Positions 1-7,990 are shown, numbered from the stretch's first letter. The stretch is 23,188 bases of DNA from Anaerolineales bacterium (GCA_020634895.1 JACKAV010000017.1:1-23188); one strand, 5' to 3'. A program made the numbers and translations. The notes: generated from the letters alone by a model not told the origin.

Positions 1-15
1 CAGGGAGAGGGGACT

Positions 16-37
16 CCCTTCCCCTTCGGGGGAAGGG
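16..37. repeat. GC-rich hairpin downstream of the beta-glucosidase gene
   Basis: A perfect 9-base stem (CCCTTCCCC, 16-24) pairs with GGGGAAGGG (29-37) around a TTCG tetraloop. It lies 21 bases past the stop codon of the minus-strand GH3 gene. No T-run follows it on the minus strand, so it is not a classical intrinsic terminator, although it could stop or protect the 3' end of the transcript. The purine/pyrimidine-rich flanks (gggagagggg, ttggggatgaggg) resemble dispersed intergenic palindromes found in many copies in some bacterial genomes. I cannot show copy number from one window. Confidence 0.6.
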
Positions 38-57
38 TTGGGGATGAGGGAAAATAT

Positions 58-2280
58 TTACGCCGTCACTTCAAATTCAGCGTGGAGAGATGCCAGAGAA
101 TCAGAACCAGCCCAAAGGTCGAAAGAGGCGGGGTCTTGAATCCAGGCATTCGCGTTCGTGCTCCAGTAGGTCAATTCTTTCGCACCGAGTTGGAATGTCA
201 CCGTCTTCTTTTCGCCGGGTTGCAGGGTGATTCGTTCAAAGCCCTTCAACTCGCGCATGGGACGGGTGTCGGTGCCGTATTGTTGGTGGATATAGAGTTG
301 CGCCACTTCGTCGCCCGCGACCTTGCCGGTGTTGGTCACATCGACTGTGACGGTGAGGCTCTCGCCCACTTTGATTTTTGCGGATGAAACGTTGAGGTTG
401 GAGAATTCAAAGGTGGTGTAACTGAGACCGAAGCCGAAGGGATAGAGCGGAATGGGCAAGCCGTCCCAATAGCGCGGGTTGTACATGGGGCTGCCTTCGG
501 GCGAGTGGGTCATGTTGCGCGCGTAATACAGCGGCGCGTGGCTGCCCTTGCGCGGGAACGTGACGGGAAGTTTGCCGCCGGGGTTGGCATCGCCAAAGAG
601 GATGTCTGCCACAGCAGTGCCGCCTTCGGTGCCGGGTTCCCATGCTTCGAGAATGGCGGGGATATTTTCTGCCGCCCAGTTGATGCTCAGCGGGCGACCA
701 TTCAGCAAGACCAATACAACGGGCTTGCCGAGCGCGGCGACGGCTTTGAGTAATTCTTCCTGTCGTCCGGGCAAGTCAAGCGAGGCGCGGGATGCAGCTT
801 CGCCTGCCATGATGTAGGTTTCGCCCAACACCATGATGATCTGGTCGGCGGCTTTGGCAACTTCCAAAGCGGATTGAAACGCCGCTTCTGCATCCTCTGG
901 AGTTTGAGCAGGCTTGCTTTCTTCTCCAGCCATCATCAGTTCAAACCATGAAGGAATGTCGCGGCGAATTTCGGGACCGGAAGCATAGGTCACTTCGGCG
1001 TTCGGCAGTTTGGCGCGGACACCTTCAAGCACGGTCACCGCCGCGGGAGTGTGACCGAATACCATCCATGATCCTTCGGTGGCTGTCATGGAGTCAGCGA
1101 CAGGACCAATGACCGCGACCTTCTTAATATCTTTGCTCAACGGCAACAGTCCGCCTTCGTTGCGGAGCAGAACCATCGAGCGCTGCGCCGACCAACGCGA
1201 GACTTCGCGATGTTCGGGCAGGGCAATTACTTTTTCGAGCAGGGTTTCATCGACATACGGTTTCTCGAACAAGCCCATCTTGAATTTGATAGTCAGAATC
1301 GGGCGGACGAGCTCGTCAATTTCGGCTTCGGTCAACGCGCCGTCGGCAACCAACTGCGCGGCATTTTCGGTGTACGAGTAACTGGACATATCCATATTCA
1401 TGCCAGCCTTGAGTCCGCGCAGGGCGGCTTCGCGCTTGTCTTTGGCGTGATGTTGAATTGCCATATTCGCAACAGCAAACGCATCCGAAACCAAGAAACC
1501 ATCGAAGCCCCATTCCTCGCGCAAGACCTGACGCAACAGCCAGCGGTTGCCCGTGGCGGGGACATCGTTCAAGTCCATGTACGCACTCATGAAGGTCGCC
1601 ACGCCCGCATCCACTGCGGCTTTGAACGGCGGCAACACGGTGTTGCGAAGTTGTGACTCAGAAAGATACACGGGGTCATAGTCGCGTCCGCCATCGGAAT
1701 AGCCGTAACCCGCGAAATGTTTGGCGCACGCCAGCACGCGCTCTGTGTCAGAAAGATCATCACCCTGGAATCCGCGCACTTGCGCCGCTGCCATCGCCGA
1801 ACCCAAAAACGGGTCTTCGCCCGCGCCTTCGACAATGCGCCCCCAACGCGGGTCACGGCAGATGTCGATCATCGGACCAAAGGTCCAATGCAGACCCGCC
1901 GCGCGCGCTTCCTTCGCCGCGATGGTTTGAGTCTTCTCCGGCACGTTCGGGTCCCATGAAGAAGCCATCGCCAACGGCACAGGGAAGATGGTGCGGTAAC
2001 CGTGGATCACATCCAGTGCAAACAACAGCGGAATACCCGACGGACTTTCTTCCATGGCGATCTTCTGCAACTCGTTGAACTTCTTCGTGTCGTTCAGCCA
2101 CAAAACGGAACCTGCTCCGCCTTTGCGGATTTGATCTTCAGCAGCGGGACCAGGGGAAAAGGATGCGCCGCCCACTTGATTGAGCTGCCCGACCTTTTCT
2201 TCGAGGCTCATCTTCTTGAGAAGCGCCCCAACCTTCGCCGATACCTGTTTATCTGTTCCTGATGCTTTTGCCTTGCTCAT
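58..2280 (-). CDS. bglX: GH3 beta-glucosidase, BglX-like, without signal peptide
   Basis: Glycoside hydrolase family 3 enzyme that removes terminal beta-linked glucose (or a related sugar) from oligosaccharides with retention of configuration. From the ATG at 2280 it has 740 residues, the usual size. The TIM-barrel part carries CRDPRWGRIVEGAGEDPF, KHFAGYG (about 187-193) and GGRDYDPVYLSE. The nucleophile aspartate is D266 in GFDGFLVSDAF. The alpha/beta sandwich follows (LLRNEGGLLPLS, WEPGTEGG, GGKLPVTFPR, YPFGFGLSYTTF), then a C-terminal FN3-like domain (about 640-725). The frame extends to a TTG at 2313, but that codon lies inside the operator. The ATG at 2280 has an AAGGAG eight bases upstream and is preferred. 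No signal peptide is visible, so a cytoplasmic location is inferred, unlike periplasmic E. coli BglX. The gene follows the LacI-type regulator and has its own operator. Confidence 0.94.
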   Translation of the reverse strand: MSKAKASGTDKQVSAKVGALLKKMSLEEKVGQLNQVGGASFSPGPAAEDQIRKGGAGSVLWLNDTKKFNELQKIAMEESPSGIPLLFALDVIHGYRTIFPVPLAMASSWDPNVPEKTQTIAAKEARAAGLHWTFGPMIDICRDPRWGRIVEGAGEDPFLGSAMAAAQVRGFQGDDLSDTERVLACAKHFAGYGYSDGGRDYDPVYLSESQLRNTVLPPFKAAVDAGVATFMSAYMDLNDVPATGNRWLLRQVLREEWGFDGFLVSDAFAVANMAIQHHAKDKREAALRGLKAGMNMDMSSYSYTENAAQLVADGALTEAEIDELVRPILTIKFKMGLFEKPYVDETLLEKVIALPEHREVSRWSAQRSMVLLRNEGGLLPLSKDIKKVAVIGPVADSMTATEGSWMVFGHTPAAVTVLEGVRAKLPNAEVTYASGPEIRRDIPSWFELMMAGEESKPAQTPEDAEAAFQSALEVAKAADQIIMVLGETYIMAGEAASRASLDLPGRQEELLKAVAALGKPVVLVLLNGRPLSINWAAENIPAILEAWEPGTEGGTAVADILFGDANPGGKLPVTFPRKGSHAPLYYARNMTHSPEGSPMYNPRYWDGLPIPLYPFGFGLSYTTFEFSNLNVSSAKIKVGESLTVTVDVTNTGKVAGDEVAQLYIHQQYGTDTRPMRELKGFERITLQPGEKKTVTFQLGAKELTYWSTNANAWIQDPASFDLWAGSDSLASLHAEFEVTA

Positions 2281-2308
2281 GGTGTTTTCTCCTTGTTGGT
2301 TCAAGTTT

Positions 2309-2322
2309 TGCAATCGATTGCA
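2309..2322. promoter_or_regulatory. LacI-type operator in front of bglX
   Basis: Perfect 14-base palindrome TGCAATCGATTGCA with a central CG, the typical form of a LacI-family operator. It lies 29 bases upstream of the ATG of the beta-glucosidase gene, in the 67-base gap after the regulator gene. An identical copy overlaps the regulator's own promoter at 3378-3391. I could not assign a convincing -10/-35 pair next to this copy, so the glucosidase may be served by a weak promoter here or by read-through from the regulator gene. Confidence 0.85.
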
Positions 2323-2347
2323 GTTCAGTACAAAAAAATTGGCACAA

Positions 2348-3382
2348 TTATGCCGATTTTCGAATCACCAATTCCACGGGAGTGGTCACATTGGTGACCT
2401 CACCTGTTTTGATATAACGGATCAAGTTTTGGGCAAGAAGGCTGCCTGCCATTGGAACATTCTGCCGGATGGTCGTCAGCGGCAGATTGTTGTACGCGGC
2501 AATGGAAACATCGTCATATCCCACTACAGCCACATCCTCAGGGACGCGCCGTCCGCTTTCGAGAATGACCTTGATCGCGGCAATTGCCATCAAGTCGCTG
2601 TTGACGAAGACCGCATCCAGATCAGGCGATTGTTTCAGCAAGCGTTGCATGGCATCCATGCCGGAGGCGTAGGAATAATCGCCATAGGCAACTCGATTTG
2701 CTGTCACTTTTCGCCCGGTTGCTTTCAATGCGTTTTCATATCCCTGATAGCGATGTTGAACCGTCAGGTCGTCAGCAAGCCCGCCCAGAAAAGCAACCTG
2801 CTGCCTGCCAAGTTGAATCAAATGTTGGGTGGCGAGCATTCCGCCAGTGATGTTATCGCCAGAGACGGAGCAATATTTGAAATTGGACATGGGCACTTCC
2901 CAGGTGATAAAAGGAGCGCCCACCTCGATCAGTTTCTCAATGGTAACTTGGCTGGTGTGAGAGGATAAAAGAATAAAGCCGTCCACCCGTGCGCTGTCAA
3001 AATAAGAATTTATACTCGCAGGGTCGAGCGGGTTGACATTCGCCAGAAGCAGGTCATACCCAAGCGAACGCAATTCGTTCCCGATCCCCCCTATTATTTC
3101 GAACCCAAACAGACTTTCAGGTGAAAAAAAATTAGCCTTCTCGTCAGGTGTTACAAATGCAATCGTGTGGCTCTGACGCACACGAAGGTTGCGGGCAGCA
3201 ACATTGATACTGAAGTTATGCTTTTTTGCAAGCGCCTGAATGCGTTCTTTGGTTTTTTTGCTGAGGAGAGGGCTGTCGTTTAAAGCGCGCGAAACCGTGG
3301 ACTTGGAAACTTTCGCCAGGCGCGCAATATCATCGAGGGTTTGAACGGTCTTTTTGCTCAAAAAATGCTCTATTCTTTGCAA
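2348..3382 (-). CDS. LacI-family transcriptional regulator
   Basis: Sugar-responsive DNA-binding regulator of the LacI/GalR family, 344 residues from the TTG at 3382. The N-terminal helix-turn-helix reads TLDDIARLAKVSKSTVSRAL (about 15-34), followed by the hinge segment SINVAARNLR. A periplasmic-binding-protein-like effector domain fills the rest (HTIAFVTPDEKANFF near the start, DAVFVNSDLMAIAAI and VPEDVAVVGYDDVSIAAYNN later). The start is uncertain: TTG 3382 lies inside the operator and only about five bases after the predicted transcription start. A second in-frame TTG at 3361 (giving MSKKTVQTLDD) also fits the family and leaves a normal leader, though with a poor Shine-Dalgarno. The identical palindromes before this gene and before bglX make it the likely repressor of both. 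The inducer is probably a sugar released from beta-glucosides (inference). Confidence 0.93.
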   Translation of the reverse strand: MQRIEHFLSKKTVQTLDDIARLAKVSKSTVSRALNDSPLLSKKTKERIQALAKKHNFSINVAARNLRVRQSHTIAFVTPDEKANFFSPESLFGFEIIGGIGNELRSLGYDLLLANVNPLDPASINSYFDSARVDGFILLSSHTSQVTIEKLIEVGAPFITWEVPMSNFKYCSVSGDNITGGMLATQHLIQLGRQQVAFLGGLADDLTVQHRYQGYENALKATGRKVTANRVAYGDYSYASGMDAMQRLLKQSPDLDAVFVNSDLMAIAAIKVILESGRRVPEDVAVVGYDDVSIAAYNNLPLTTIRQNVPMAGSLLAQNLIRYIKTGEVTNVTTPVELVIRKSA

Positions 3383-3391
3383 TCGATTGCA
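3378..3391. promoter_or_regulatory. LacI-type operator over the regulator's own promoter
   Basis: Second exact copy of TGCAATCGATTGCA. On the minus strand it begins two bases after the -10 box TATAAT (3399-3394) and covers the expected transcription start near 3387. Binding here would block initiation, so negative autoregulation is the simplest reading. The first eight bases recur at 3436-3443 (TGCAATCG), upstream of the -35 box, as a possible half-site. Confidence 0.85.
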
Positions 3392-3393
3392 TT

Positions 3394-3423
3394 ATTATAC
3401 AGGTCTTAATGCATTAAAGTCAA
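3394..3423 (-). promoter_or_regulatory. sigma-70-type promoter of the LacI-family regulator
   Basis: On the minus strand, TTGACT (3423-3418) and TATAAT (3399-3394) are separated by 18 bases. They match the -35 consensus at five of six positions and the -10 consensus at six of six. The operator palindrome follows the -10 box after two bases. The predicted start site near 3387 leaves a leader of about 26 bases before the alternative TTG at 3361. Confidence 0.75.
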
Positions 3424-3495
3424 CATATTCCCTGGTGCAATCGCATGGCGTGAAATCAATTTATGGCTTTCCCAAAGTGATTTGCGCATGCAAAC

Positions 3496-3732
3496 TTAGG
3501 CATTCTTAACAAGAACCAAGCCGCCAATAATGGATAAGATAACGCCAACCCATCTATATAAGTCGATGTATTCCTGCAAGATTATTGTGAACACGGAAGT
3601 GTCGACGCTTCCTCCGTGGGACGTAATGAAGGCAGATGTGGCGTTGTTTCCCCAATGGACACTTTCTGAGATGATGACCAATCCAATGATAAATAAAATT
3701 ATTGAACTGACCACAAATGAGGATCTGCTCAT
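3496..3732 (-). CDS. small two-span membrane protein, unknown function
   Basis: A 78-residue protein not recognised as a named family. It has two hydrophobic segments, about residues 7-25 (VVSSIILFIIGLVIISES) and 58-75 (VGVILSIIGGLVLV). A short polar stretch rich in Ser, Thr and Gly lies between them. The ATG at 3732 is chosen over the TTG at 3738 because a GGAG lies seven bases upstream of it. It starts two bases after the stop of the CPBP protease gene, so it is the last gene of the long minus-strand operon. A role linked to the protease or the ABC exporter is possible from position only. Confidence 0.75.
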   Translation of the reverse strand: MSRSSFVVSSIILFIIGLVIISESVHWGNNATSAFITSHGGSVDTSVFTIILQEYIDLYRWVGVILSIIGGLVLVKNA

Positions 3733-3734
3733 GA

Positions 3735-4679
3735 TCAATCTCCAAATTGAACAGCATCTGACTGTTTGGACGAAATCTCAGCAGACGAGAAAATATGCGA
3801 CCGCAGGAACAGTGTTAATCCTAAAATTGCAAAAGGTATGGATGCGATCAATCCCACAGCACTGGGACCAAGCAGAGGATTCGGCTGTCCCTTAATAAGG
3901 AGTAGGACCAGCGGCGCCAATCCATTAAGTGAACTGTGGGCAATAACAGCGGGCCAGATGCTGTCAGTACTTAGTGTAAGCCAAACCAAAAATGTGCCGA
4001 TAATAAAGGTAAACCATAGAAAGACGATCATTCCCAGCCAGGGATACCCTTGATAACCAAAACCATACTCGTATCCAAGGTAGATGAAGGGCCAGTGCCA
4101 AATTCCCCAGATTGCACCCACAATGATGGTTGCATTTCTGTTGCCGAGGGGCATGAATTTCTGGAGCAAATAAGCACGCCAACCAAACTCCTCGCCCAAC
4201 GTAGCAATGCCGTTCAGGATCGGAGCAAGCAGAATGGCTTGGATTGCCTGTATTACGATGAACATCTGGGGAGAAACGGGAATGGGTTTTCCGGTTCGCT
4301 GCGCAGCCTGCGCCAGGGTCTTGCTGATCGCAGCATAAGTCGAATCAAAATAATGGGGGAAAAGCAGAAAATATATTCCAGCCCCAAGCAGCAATAATAG
4401 CGGAGTTCCAAACCAGGCGAGTAACCAATAGCGTCTGTTTTGTTTGAAATTTACTTTCAGGTAGGTATCTTTCCAGCCTTCTTTTGTGATCCAACGTGTA
4501 AGAACGGCAGCCAGAGCAGGCGAGAACATTGCCAATATCAATAAGAACCAGGCGGTTGTGCCGGGTTTCAGGTTTGACAACCCACCTGTAAGATCAATTG
4601 CAATTGCCAAAGACCATGTAATTCCAAATGCAATCAGAAGGAAGAAGTTTATTCTGCGAGATTCGATTTTTGTTTTCAT
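3735..4679 (-). CDS. CPBP-family intramembrane glutamic endopeptidase
   Basis: Membrane protease of the CPBP (CAAX protease / bacteriocin-processing, Abi) family, 314 residues with about eight hydrophobic segments. The diagnostic motifs are present: EEFGWR (E163, E164, R168), a histidine in GIWHWPF (H195) and one in VIAHSSLNG (H248), matching the EExxxR, H and HxxxN/D motifs. The ATG at 4679 has an AGGAG upstream and is preferred to the extension to 4697. It follows the ABC permease gene after 30 bases and precedes a small membrane protein by two. Members of this family process prenylated proteins or peptides, or act in bacteriocin maturation and immunity. The neighbouring ABC exporter makes peptide processing or self-protection thinkable, but the substrate is unknown. 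Confidence 0.9.
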   Translation of the reverse strand: MKTKIESRRINFFLLIAFGITWSLAIAIDLTGGLSNLKPGTTAWFLLILAMFSPALAAVLTRWITKEGWKDTYLKVNFKQNRRYWLLAWFGTPLLLLLGAGIYFLLFPHYFDSTYAAISKTLAQAAQRTGKPIPVSPQMFIVIQAIQAILLAPILNGIATLGEEFGWRAYLLQKFMPLGNRNATIIVGAIWGIWHWPFIYLGYEYGFGYQGYPWLGMIVFLWFTFIIGTFLVWLTLSTDSIWPAVIAHSSLNGLAPLVLLLIKGQPNPLLGPSAVGLIASIPFAILGLTLFLRSHIFSSAEISSKQSDAVQFGD

Positions 4680-4709
4680 TTTTACTCCTAAAGTCAATGA
4701 ACCTATATA

Positions 4710-5528
4710 TCATGAGCGTGCGATCAGCCTTCCGCGCCGAAAGACACGCCCTCCATACCAGATCAACACAATGTCGATCGCCCACAATACAATTCCGATC
4801 AAAATGACAACCCCAATGCTGAAATACATTGCGCCTGTAAGTTGACCAAACATAAGCAACAATATGGGGATGACAACTACGCCGCCTGTCTGGTAGGCGT
4901 CTTGAAAGCCTCGCGCGCGACCGGAAATGAGGACCATCGTTCCAAGCCCCAGCCCAGCTGCAGCGGGGGAAACCCATAGGACAAGAACCATCCACATCCA
5001 GTTTGGGAAGAAAATCTTCCCAATGACAGACCAGGCGGCTGCATTTGCCATCACTATGTATAAAAGAAAACCGATGAAGGCGATAAAAACTGCAGCCAGC
5101 CATGAAGAAAGCAATTTCGCAATAAAAAGTTCACGGTCTGTTGTGGGCGAATACAACAGGGTCTCCAGTGTGTGACGCTCCCGCTCTCCGGCGAAACTGT
5201 CGGCGGCAATAACAGTCGCAACCATCAAAGGAACGATCAGAAACATGGGTGCCAGCAGATAGACCAGGAAGAAAATGACCGTTTGCTGTTCCGCAGTATA
5301 GGGCGCAAGTTGGTTTTGCAACCCGGCAGGCATTTGAGCGATAAGTGCATTTAGCTGCTCGAGAGAAGTCCCGCCCATGTTGACCATCGAAGGTGCCAAG
5401 ACGCTGACCCAGGGCAGGGCGCCAAAGATGATCAGCGAGACAGCGATGATCGGGATAAGCACCCCTTTGTTCTGCAGAACGATCTTCAAATCCTTACGGA
5501 CGATGGCAAAAATAGCGCGCCAATTCAT
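4710..5528 (-). CDS. ABC-2 type exporter permease
   Basis: Integral membrane subunit of an ABC-2 exporter, 272 residues. It has a first span near 23-43, a large outer loop (about 44-85), and then spans near 86-108, 140-162, 170-198, 217-235 and 240-258. The segment ADSFAGERERHTLETLLYSP after the second span is characteristic of ABC-2 permeases of the NatB-like type. Its ATG overlaps the TGA of the ATPase gene (ATGA at 5525-5528), so the two proteins are translationally coupled and should form one transporter. The substrate cannot be read from the sequence. Export of an antimicrobial, ion or peptide would suit the CPBP protease next door (inference). Confidence 0.9.
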   Translation of the reverse strand: MNWRAIFAIVRKDLKIVLQNKGVLIPIIAVSLIIFGALPWVSVLAPSMVNMGGTSLEQLNALIAQMPAGLQNQLAPYTAEQQTVIFFLVYLLAPMFLIVPLMVATVIAADSFAGERERHTLETLLYSPTTDRELFIAKLLSSWLAAVFIAFIGFLLYIVMANAAAWSVIGKIFFPNWMWMVLVLWVSPAAAGLGLGTMVLISGRARGFQDAYQTGGVVVIPILLLMFGQLTGAMYFSIGVVILIGIVLWAIDIVLIWYGGRVFRRGRLIARS

Positions 5529-6478
5529 TGAACGGTTTCCTTTTCATCGTGCAGGGCAAAATAGACATCCTCGAGGGTTGGCTGATGGGGTGACATGCGA
5601 TAAATACGAATATGATTCTGTACCAGCAGGTTAAGAAGCTCGGGGATGGCTTCGCGCCCGGTCACTGTCAGAGTTAGATTCCCATTGGTATGGCGAGGCA
5701 AGCCAAAGGTCAGGGAAGAGGCGGGGGCAAGCGCTTGCAGCGCGGCATCCATTTGCCCGGGCGCTGTTTCAATCTCCACATCCAAACGCCGGACGTATTG
5801 TTGTATCAAATCTGTTGGAGTGCCAATGGCTACCAGCCTGCCATGTTCCATCACAGCGACCCTGTCACATAACTTTTGTGCTTCGACCAGATTATGCGTG
5901 CAAAGAAAAACGGTTCGTCCCTTTTCTTCGGCTAGGTTGGAGATCAGCGCGTTGACTTGATGGGCGGCAACGGGGTCAAGCCCGCTGGTCGGTTCATCGA
6001 GAAAAATGACTTCTGGATTATGCAGAAGTGTACGCGCCAGCGAAAGACGTTGGCGCATGCCTGTGCTAAAAGTTTCCACGCGCTGATCGGCAGACTCACC
6101 AAGCCCGAAGAATTCAAGTAACTCTCTCACGCGCGTTTGCACTTTATCGCGAGGCACGCTAAAAAGATCGGCATAGATGAGCAGATTGTCACGGGCAGTG
6201 AGGCGCAACTCCAATGCGGCGGTCTCGGTCAATACACCAGTGCGCGCACGCAGGGCGGGTCCATCAGTGATCGGGTCCATACCCAAAACATGAATCGAAC
6301 CGCTGTTTGCTTCGAGAACGCCATTCAACATTCGGACGGTTGTGGTTTTTCCTGCGCCATTGTGACCGAGAAATCCAAAGACTTCTCCGGTTTCCACTTC
6401 AATTGAAAGGTCGTTGACCGCGATCTTATCGCCGAACCGACGGGTAAGATTCTTCACCGTTATGGCTGCCGATTTCAT
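5525..6478 (-). CDS. ABC exporter ATP-binding protein
   Basis: Cytoplasmic ATPase of the adjacent ABC-2 exporter, 317 residues. Walker A is GHNGAGKTT (38-46), the signature is FSTGMRQRLS (137-146), Walker B is VIFLDEPTSGLD (157-168), and the switch histidine lies in CTHNL (H195). About 90 residues follow the nucleotide-binding domain. This C-terminal extension (YVRRLDVEIETAPGQ onward, ending in QPTLEDVYFAL) is common in ABC-2 ATPases of the NatA/CcmA-like group. The gene overlaps both neighbours by four bases (6475-6478 with the upstream lipoprotein gene and 5525-5528 with the permease gene), so lipoprotein, ATPase and permease are probably made together. Confidence 0.95.
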   Translation of the reverse strand: MKSAAITVKNLTRRFGDKIAVNDLSIEVETGEVFGFLGHNGAGKTTTVRMLNGVLEANSGSIHVLGMDPITDGPALRARTGVLTETAALELRLTARDNLLIYADLFSVPRDKVQTRVRELLEFFGLGESADQRVETFSTGMRQRLSLARTLLHNPEVIFLDEPTSGLDPVAAHQVNALISNLAEEKGRTVFLCTHNLVEAQKLCDRVAVMEHGRLVAIGTPTDLIQQYVRRLDVEIETAPGQMDAALQALAPASSLTFGLPRHTNGNLTLTVTGREAIPELLNLLVQNHIRIYRMSPHQPTLEDVYFALHDEKETVQ

Positions 6479-6924
6479 TGCTGGCTCTTTTCAACAGGGA
6501 CTGGAATGGTCTCTTCGGACGATAACTTCATCAGGTCGATATAACGCCATTTTTTCATATCGCTTTTGGTTAATCCGGTTGTATCAATAATGAATGAACC
6601 GTTGATCACCAGCGATGAATTGGGGGCGATCGTTTTACCGATTGTCACCAGTAGACTCTGACCAGAAACCCTGGATGATACAGAATTCTCCAGAACAGGT
6701 TCAGCCCATGCCACGGTAATGGCGTTGGAACTTGAATTGTGTATTGTCACATCGTAAGACACTACTTGTGCGTCAGGTTTCTTTTTTGCGCTGCCGACAG
6801 ATATCTTCATGTTCGTGATTTGGAGATTACTCGTCGGCAGGCTCATTTGCGCCTGGTCTATTGGCGAACAGCCGATAAATAAAAACGAGCTAAAGACTAC
6901 TATGATCCAGAAAATTTTTTTCAT
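6475..6924 (-). CDS. small predicted lipoprotein next to the ABC exporter
   Basis: A 149-residue protein with a type II signal peptide. A hydrophobic N-terminus (KIFWIIVVFSSFLF) leads to the lipobox FIGC, so Cys19 would be the lipidated residue. The mature part looks like a single beta-sandwich domain (LQITNMKISVGSA, VSYDVTIHNSSSNAITVAW, VLENSVSSRVSGQSLLVTIG). It resembles small lipoproteins that carry an Ig-like or DUF4352-like fold, but I do not recognise the family firmly. The ATG at 6924 with AAAGAAG upstream is preferred over the GTG at 6930. Its stop overlaps the start of the ABC ATPase gene, so it may be an accessory subunit of that transporter. Confidence 0.82.
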   Translation of the reverse strand: MKKIFWIIVVFSSFLFIGCSPIDQAQMSLPTSNLQITNMKISVGSAKKKPDAQVVSYDVTIHNSSSNAITVAWAEPVLENSVSSRVSGQSLLVTIGKTIAPNSSLVINGSFIIDTTGLTKSDMKKWRYIDLMKLSSEETIPVPVEKSQQ

Positions 6925-6945
6925 ATTCACTTCTTTGGGAAACGA

Positions 6946-7626
6946 TCAAATCGCTTTGACCGGAATATCGGTTCTTGATCGATCTCTTTCATCGATACGC
7001 AAACTCGAAACACTCATTGCGCCCACCCAAAAGAGTAATAAGGGAAGGGATGCAAATAATACATAGGTCAGCACAGGCGCGGTCGAAACGAAGCTGAAAC
7101 CGCCAATTACAAGAGTCAACGAGAGGACTGCGCCCAGCCACCCCAGCCAGGCAGGGATGGATTTTGTGCCGAATACAAGCATTGATATGGCACCGCTGAG
7201 AACAGACAGTGTCATTAATTTGAAGGTGTCTATTTGATTGACAAGGACGAGAATGGTTGTCAGCGACGAACCATCTGTGGCGAGGATATCGGGGTTGCTT
7301 AAAGCTTGTTGAAAGCCAGCTTGTACCAAAGAAAGGCTTGTGGCTGCAATTCCTGCCCCCAACACAACCTGAAGTAAAGCAGATGCGCCGTTCGCTTTTC
7401 GAAAATGGTCTACCATTGCAGAAGTAAACAGGAGGATGGCGATTCCTGCGACCCCATCTATTAAGTATGATTGGATCATGTGGCTTTGCCTGTGGGCTGT
7501 GAAATATGCCAATAATGTTGCCCCTCCCGCCGATGGTGCAGGCGAACCGGATTCGATCAGCAAACCAATGATCCAAGCTGCCACATAGACAAATCCTGCA
7601 TAATTGAGCCAGTTATTCTTTTTCAT
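6946..7626 (-). CDS. multi-span membrane protein (DUF4386-like)
   Basis: A 226-residue hydrophobic protein with about six membrane segments (near 8-25, 50-68, 82-102, 135-155, 160-180 and 186-205). A polar stretch with SNPDILATDGSS lies between the third and fourth. The overall pattern is reminiscent of DUF4386-type membrane proteins, an assignment from general appearance only. The start is the ATG at 7626, which overlaps the TAA of the YrdB-family gene (TAATG). The frame stays open upstream to 7890, but that extension overlaps the YrdB gene and reads as non-protein-like sequence. The function is unknown. Coupling to the YrdB gene suggests a joint role in the membrane. Confidence 0.8.
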   Translation of the reverse strand: MKKNNWLNYAGFVYVAAWIIGLLIESGSPAPSAGGATLLAYFTAHRQSHMIQSYLIDGVAGIAILLFTSAMVDHFRKANGASALLQVVLGAGIAATSLSLVQAGFQQALSNPDILATDGSSLTTILVLVNQIDTFKLMTLSVLSGAISMLVFGTKSIPAWLGWLGAVLSLTLVIGGFSFVSTAPVLTYVLFASLPLLLFWVGAMSVSSLRIDERDRSRTDIPVKAI

Positions 7627-7964
7627 TATTGCCTCCAAATTAGCATTAAAATTTTGTTGATCACATAGATCGAGCCAAATGTCACAGCGAGGGATGTTTT
7701 CCCGATGCTGTAGAGCGCCCAGGTTGTCAGCCCAAAGATCGTGACCTCCAGAATGAGCAGCCAGGGTTGCGGCAATCGCCAGGCGGCTTTGGGGGCTAGG
7801 AATGTCCCCCATATGACGGCAAAAGCTGCAGGGGCGCCTATTCCTAAAAGCACCTTCAAAAATCCCTGGCTTCCAACCCTGAAACCCCAATACCCAAAGA
7901 TCAATAGAATACAGATTTCGAGCAAGAACCGTATCAGTAAATTAAGTGTTTTGATGGCTTCCAT
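7626..7964 (-). CDS. YrdB-family (DUF2568) small membrane protein
   Basis: A 112-residue protein with four predicted membrane spans and the family features LLEICILLIFGYWGF near the N-terminus, FAVIWGTFLAPKA in the middle and LEVTIFGLTTWALYS after it. These match the YrdB/DUF2568 family of small bacterial membrane proteins, whose biochemical role is not established. An AGGAA-type Shine-Dalgarno precedes the ATG at 7964. It starts 26 bases after the lipoprotein gene, and its TAA overlaps the ATG of the next gene, so it lies in the middle of the long operon. Confidence 0.85.
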   Translation of the reverse strand: MEAIKTLNLLIRFLLEICILLIFGYWGFRVGSQGFLKVLLGIGAPAAFAVIWGTFLAPKAAWRLPQPWLLILEVTIFGLTTWALYSIGKTSLAVTFGSIYVINKILMLIWRQ

Positions 7965-7990
7965 TTTCCTGTTCCTAAACTTGTGTATGA

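Noticed and set aside
2180..2968. 262-codon plus-strand open frame across the bglX start and the LacI gene
   Set aside because: It runs antisense through two well-supported genes and through the operator, and the translation is not protein-like.
3481..3494. Palindrome TTTGCGCATGCAAA as terminator of the long operon
   Set aside because: The stem is only five base pairs and no T-run follows on the minus strand, so it is too weak to call.
6946..7890. Longer form (314 codons) of the multi-span membrane protein
   Set aside because: The extra N-terminal residues overlap the YrdB gene in another frame and read as low-quality sequence. The ATG at 7626, coupled to the YrdB stop codon, is the natural start.
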